A stretch of 64,000 nt of DNA, taken from Halogeometricum limi. GTDB lineage: Archaea > Halobacteriota > Halobacteria > Halobacteriales > Haloferacaceae. Positions 63,408 through 64,000 of this stretch are shown in pieces (position 1 is the first letter of the stretch; each line of letters begins with the position of its first letter). A model generated the notes under the pieces. It was given only the letters and a program-made list of their open reading frames with translations, was not told the origin of the DNA and made no database searches. Made by a program: the position numbers and the translations under genes. The stretch covers positions 1 to 64,000 of the forward strand of contig NZ_FOYS01000002.1 in NCBI RefSeq assembly GCF_900115785.1, read 5' to 3'.

Positions 63408-64000
63408 TGGCGACGAAGTCCGCGCTCGAAACACAGCTCTCCGTCGTCGCGGGGTTCGAGAACCCCCGCGTCGAACTCGAACAGTACCCGACACCGCCGA
63501 CGCTGGCCGCCCACGTCGTCCACGTCGCCGACCTGAACGGGGATGTGGAGGGAAAGACGGTGGTCGACCTGGGAACCGGAACGGGGATGCTCGCCCTCGG
63601 CGCCGCCCTCCGGGGCCCGGCGCGCGTCGTCGGCGTCGACGTGGACGCCGAAGCGCTCGGAACCGCACGCGAGAACCGCGTCCGCGTCGGGACGACCACC
63701 CCAATCCACTGGGTCCGCGCCGACGCGACGCGCGCACCGCTCTGTATCGACGGCCCGGTGACGGTGCTCATGAACCCGCCGTTCGGCGCGCAACACGGCC
63801 ACGAACACGCCGACAGAGCGTTCTTGCAGACGGCGTCGTCGCTCGCCGACGTGTCGTACTCCGTCCACAACGAGGGCTCACAGGAGTTCGTCGAGGCGTT
63901 CGCCGCCGACGAGGGCGGTGAGGTGACGCACGCGTTCCGCGCGACGTTCAACCTCGACAGGCAGTTCGAGTTCCACGAGTCCGAGTCGCGGGACATCGAG
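63407..64000 (+). CDS. METTL5-like RNA/DNA methyltransferase, 3' end cut off
   Basis: The first 198 residues of a SAM-dependent methyltransferase of the METTL5/COG2263 type. FENPRVELEQYPTPPTLAAHVVHVA is the family N-terminus. KTVVDLGTGTGMLALGAALRG is motif I, and VLMNPPFGAQHGHEHADRAFL contains the NPPF catalytic motif of N6-adenine methyltransferases. Human METTL5 modifies 18S rRNA; archaeal homologs may modify rRNA or tRNA. The frame runs out at the window edge, probably within 15-20 residues of the stop. Confidence 0.9.
   Translation, partial: MATKSALETQLSVVAGFENPRVELEQYPTPPTLAAHVVHVADLNGDVEGKTVVDLGTGTGMLALGAALRGPARVVGVDVDAEALGTARENRVRVGTTTPIHWVRADATRAPLCIDGPVTVLMNPPFGAQHGHEHADRAFLQTASSLADVSYSVHNEGSQEFVEAFAADEGGEVTHAFRATFNLDRQFEFHESESRDIE

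Noticed and set aside
1-64000. tRNA, rRNA, transposase or CRISPR genes
   Set aside because: Intergenic regions were read for cloverleaf ends, IS-type inverted repeats and regular repeat-spacer arrays; none was convincing.

Overview
The window is about 64 kb of high-GC (roughly two-thirds G+C) archaeal chromosome. Acidic proteins, leaderless or near-leaderless starts behind TATA-like boxes, GTG starts, a TFB gene, AglB-type N-glycosylation genes, a haloarchaeal fructose PTS and a Tat-dependent PhoX all point to a halophilic archaeon of the Haloferacales. Gene content and order (glp, agl, leu/ilv, glpR-pfkB-ptf, fba, gnaD) match from memory the HVO_1478-1541 part of Haloferax volcanii. The species is probably a Haloferax/Halogeometricum-type relative. 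No rRNA, tRNA, CRISPR array or transposase was seen.

Layout. 1-7.2 kb: glycerol catabolism, with a truncated glpK, a short second GlpA-like gene on the opposite strand, and the glpABC glycerol-3-phosphate dehydrogenase operon. 7.5-11 kb: housekeeping genes (Orc1/Cdc6-like ATPase, phosphoglycolate phosphatase, CutA, zinc-ribbon proteins, a methyltransferase). 10.9-26.2 kb: an N-glycosylation island with a DUF368 putative polyprenyl-phosphate transporter, aglM, aglB, four other glycosyltransferases, a sulfatase-superfamily enzyme, a Wzx-like flippase, aglF and aglJ. 26.2-29.2 kb: small conserved genes, including a degenerate JAMM-like protein. 29.5-37.9 kb: leuA, then ilvB-ilvN-ilvC-small gene-leuC-leuD-leuB, with a possible leader peptide before ilvB. 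38.1-45.3 kb: fructose uptake and degradation (glpR, pfkB, ptfC, ptfA, ptsH, ptsI, ptfB, fba). 45.4-54.3 kb: small proteins, a HAD phosphatase, gnaD (semi-phosphorylated Entner-Doudoroff), an acetamidase-like protein, MOSC and ferritin-like genes divergent from a HemAT transducer, and a rhodanese-metallo-beta-lactamase fusion. 54.4-64 kb: ferredoxin, PhoX phosphatase, UspA, an Agl23-like membrane protein, TFB, a secreted nuclease lipoprotein and a METTL5-like methyltransferase running off the end.

How the genes work together. Glycerol and fructose both enter at triose phosphate or fructose 1,6-bisphosphate. GlpR sits with pfkB and the PTS genes, and glpR and fba share an upstream motif. The agl genes would make nucleotide sugars (aglF, aglM), build a dolichol-phosphate-linked glycan (aglJ and other transferases), flip it (Wzx-like protein) and transfer it to protein (aglB). 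The DUF368 protein could recycle the dolichyl phosphate.

The points most worth following up are: (1) the Leu-Ile-Ile-Val leader ORF with a hairpin on its stop codon before ilvB; (2) evidence for a 1-nt frame problem at the start of leuA; (3) a REP-like insertion bounded by a 15-bp repeat of the gnaD 3' end; (4) the DUF368 and sulfatase-like genes in the glycosylation island; (5) several unassigned operator-like palindromes.
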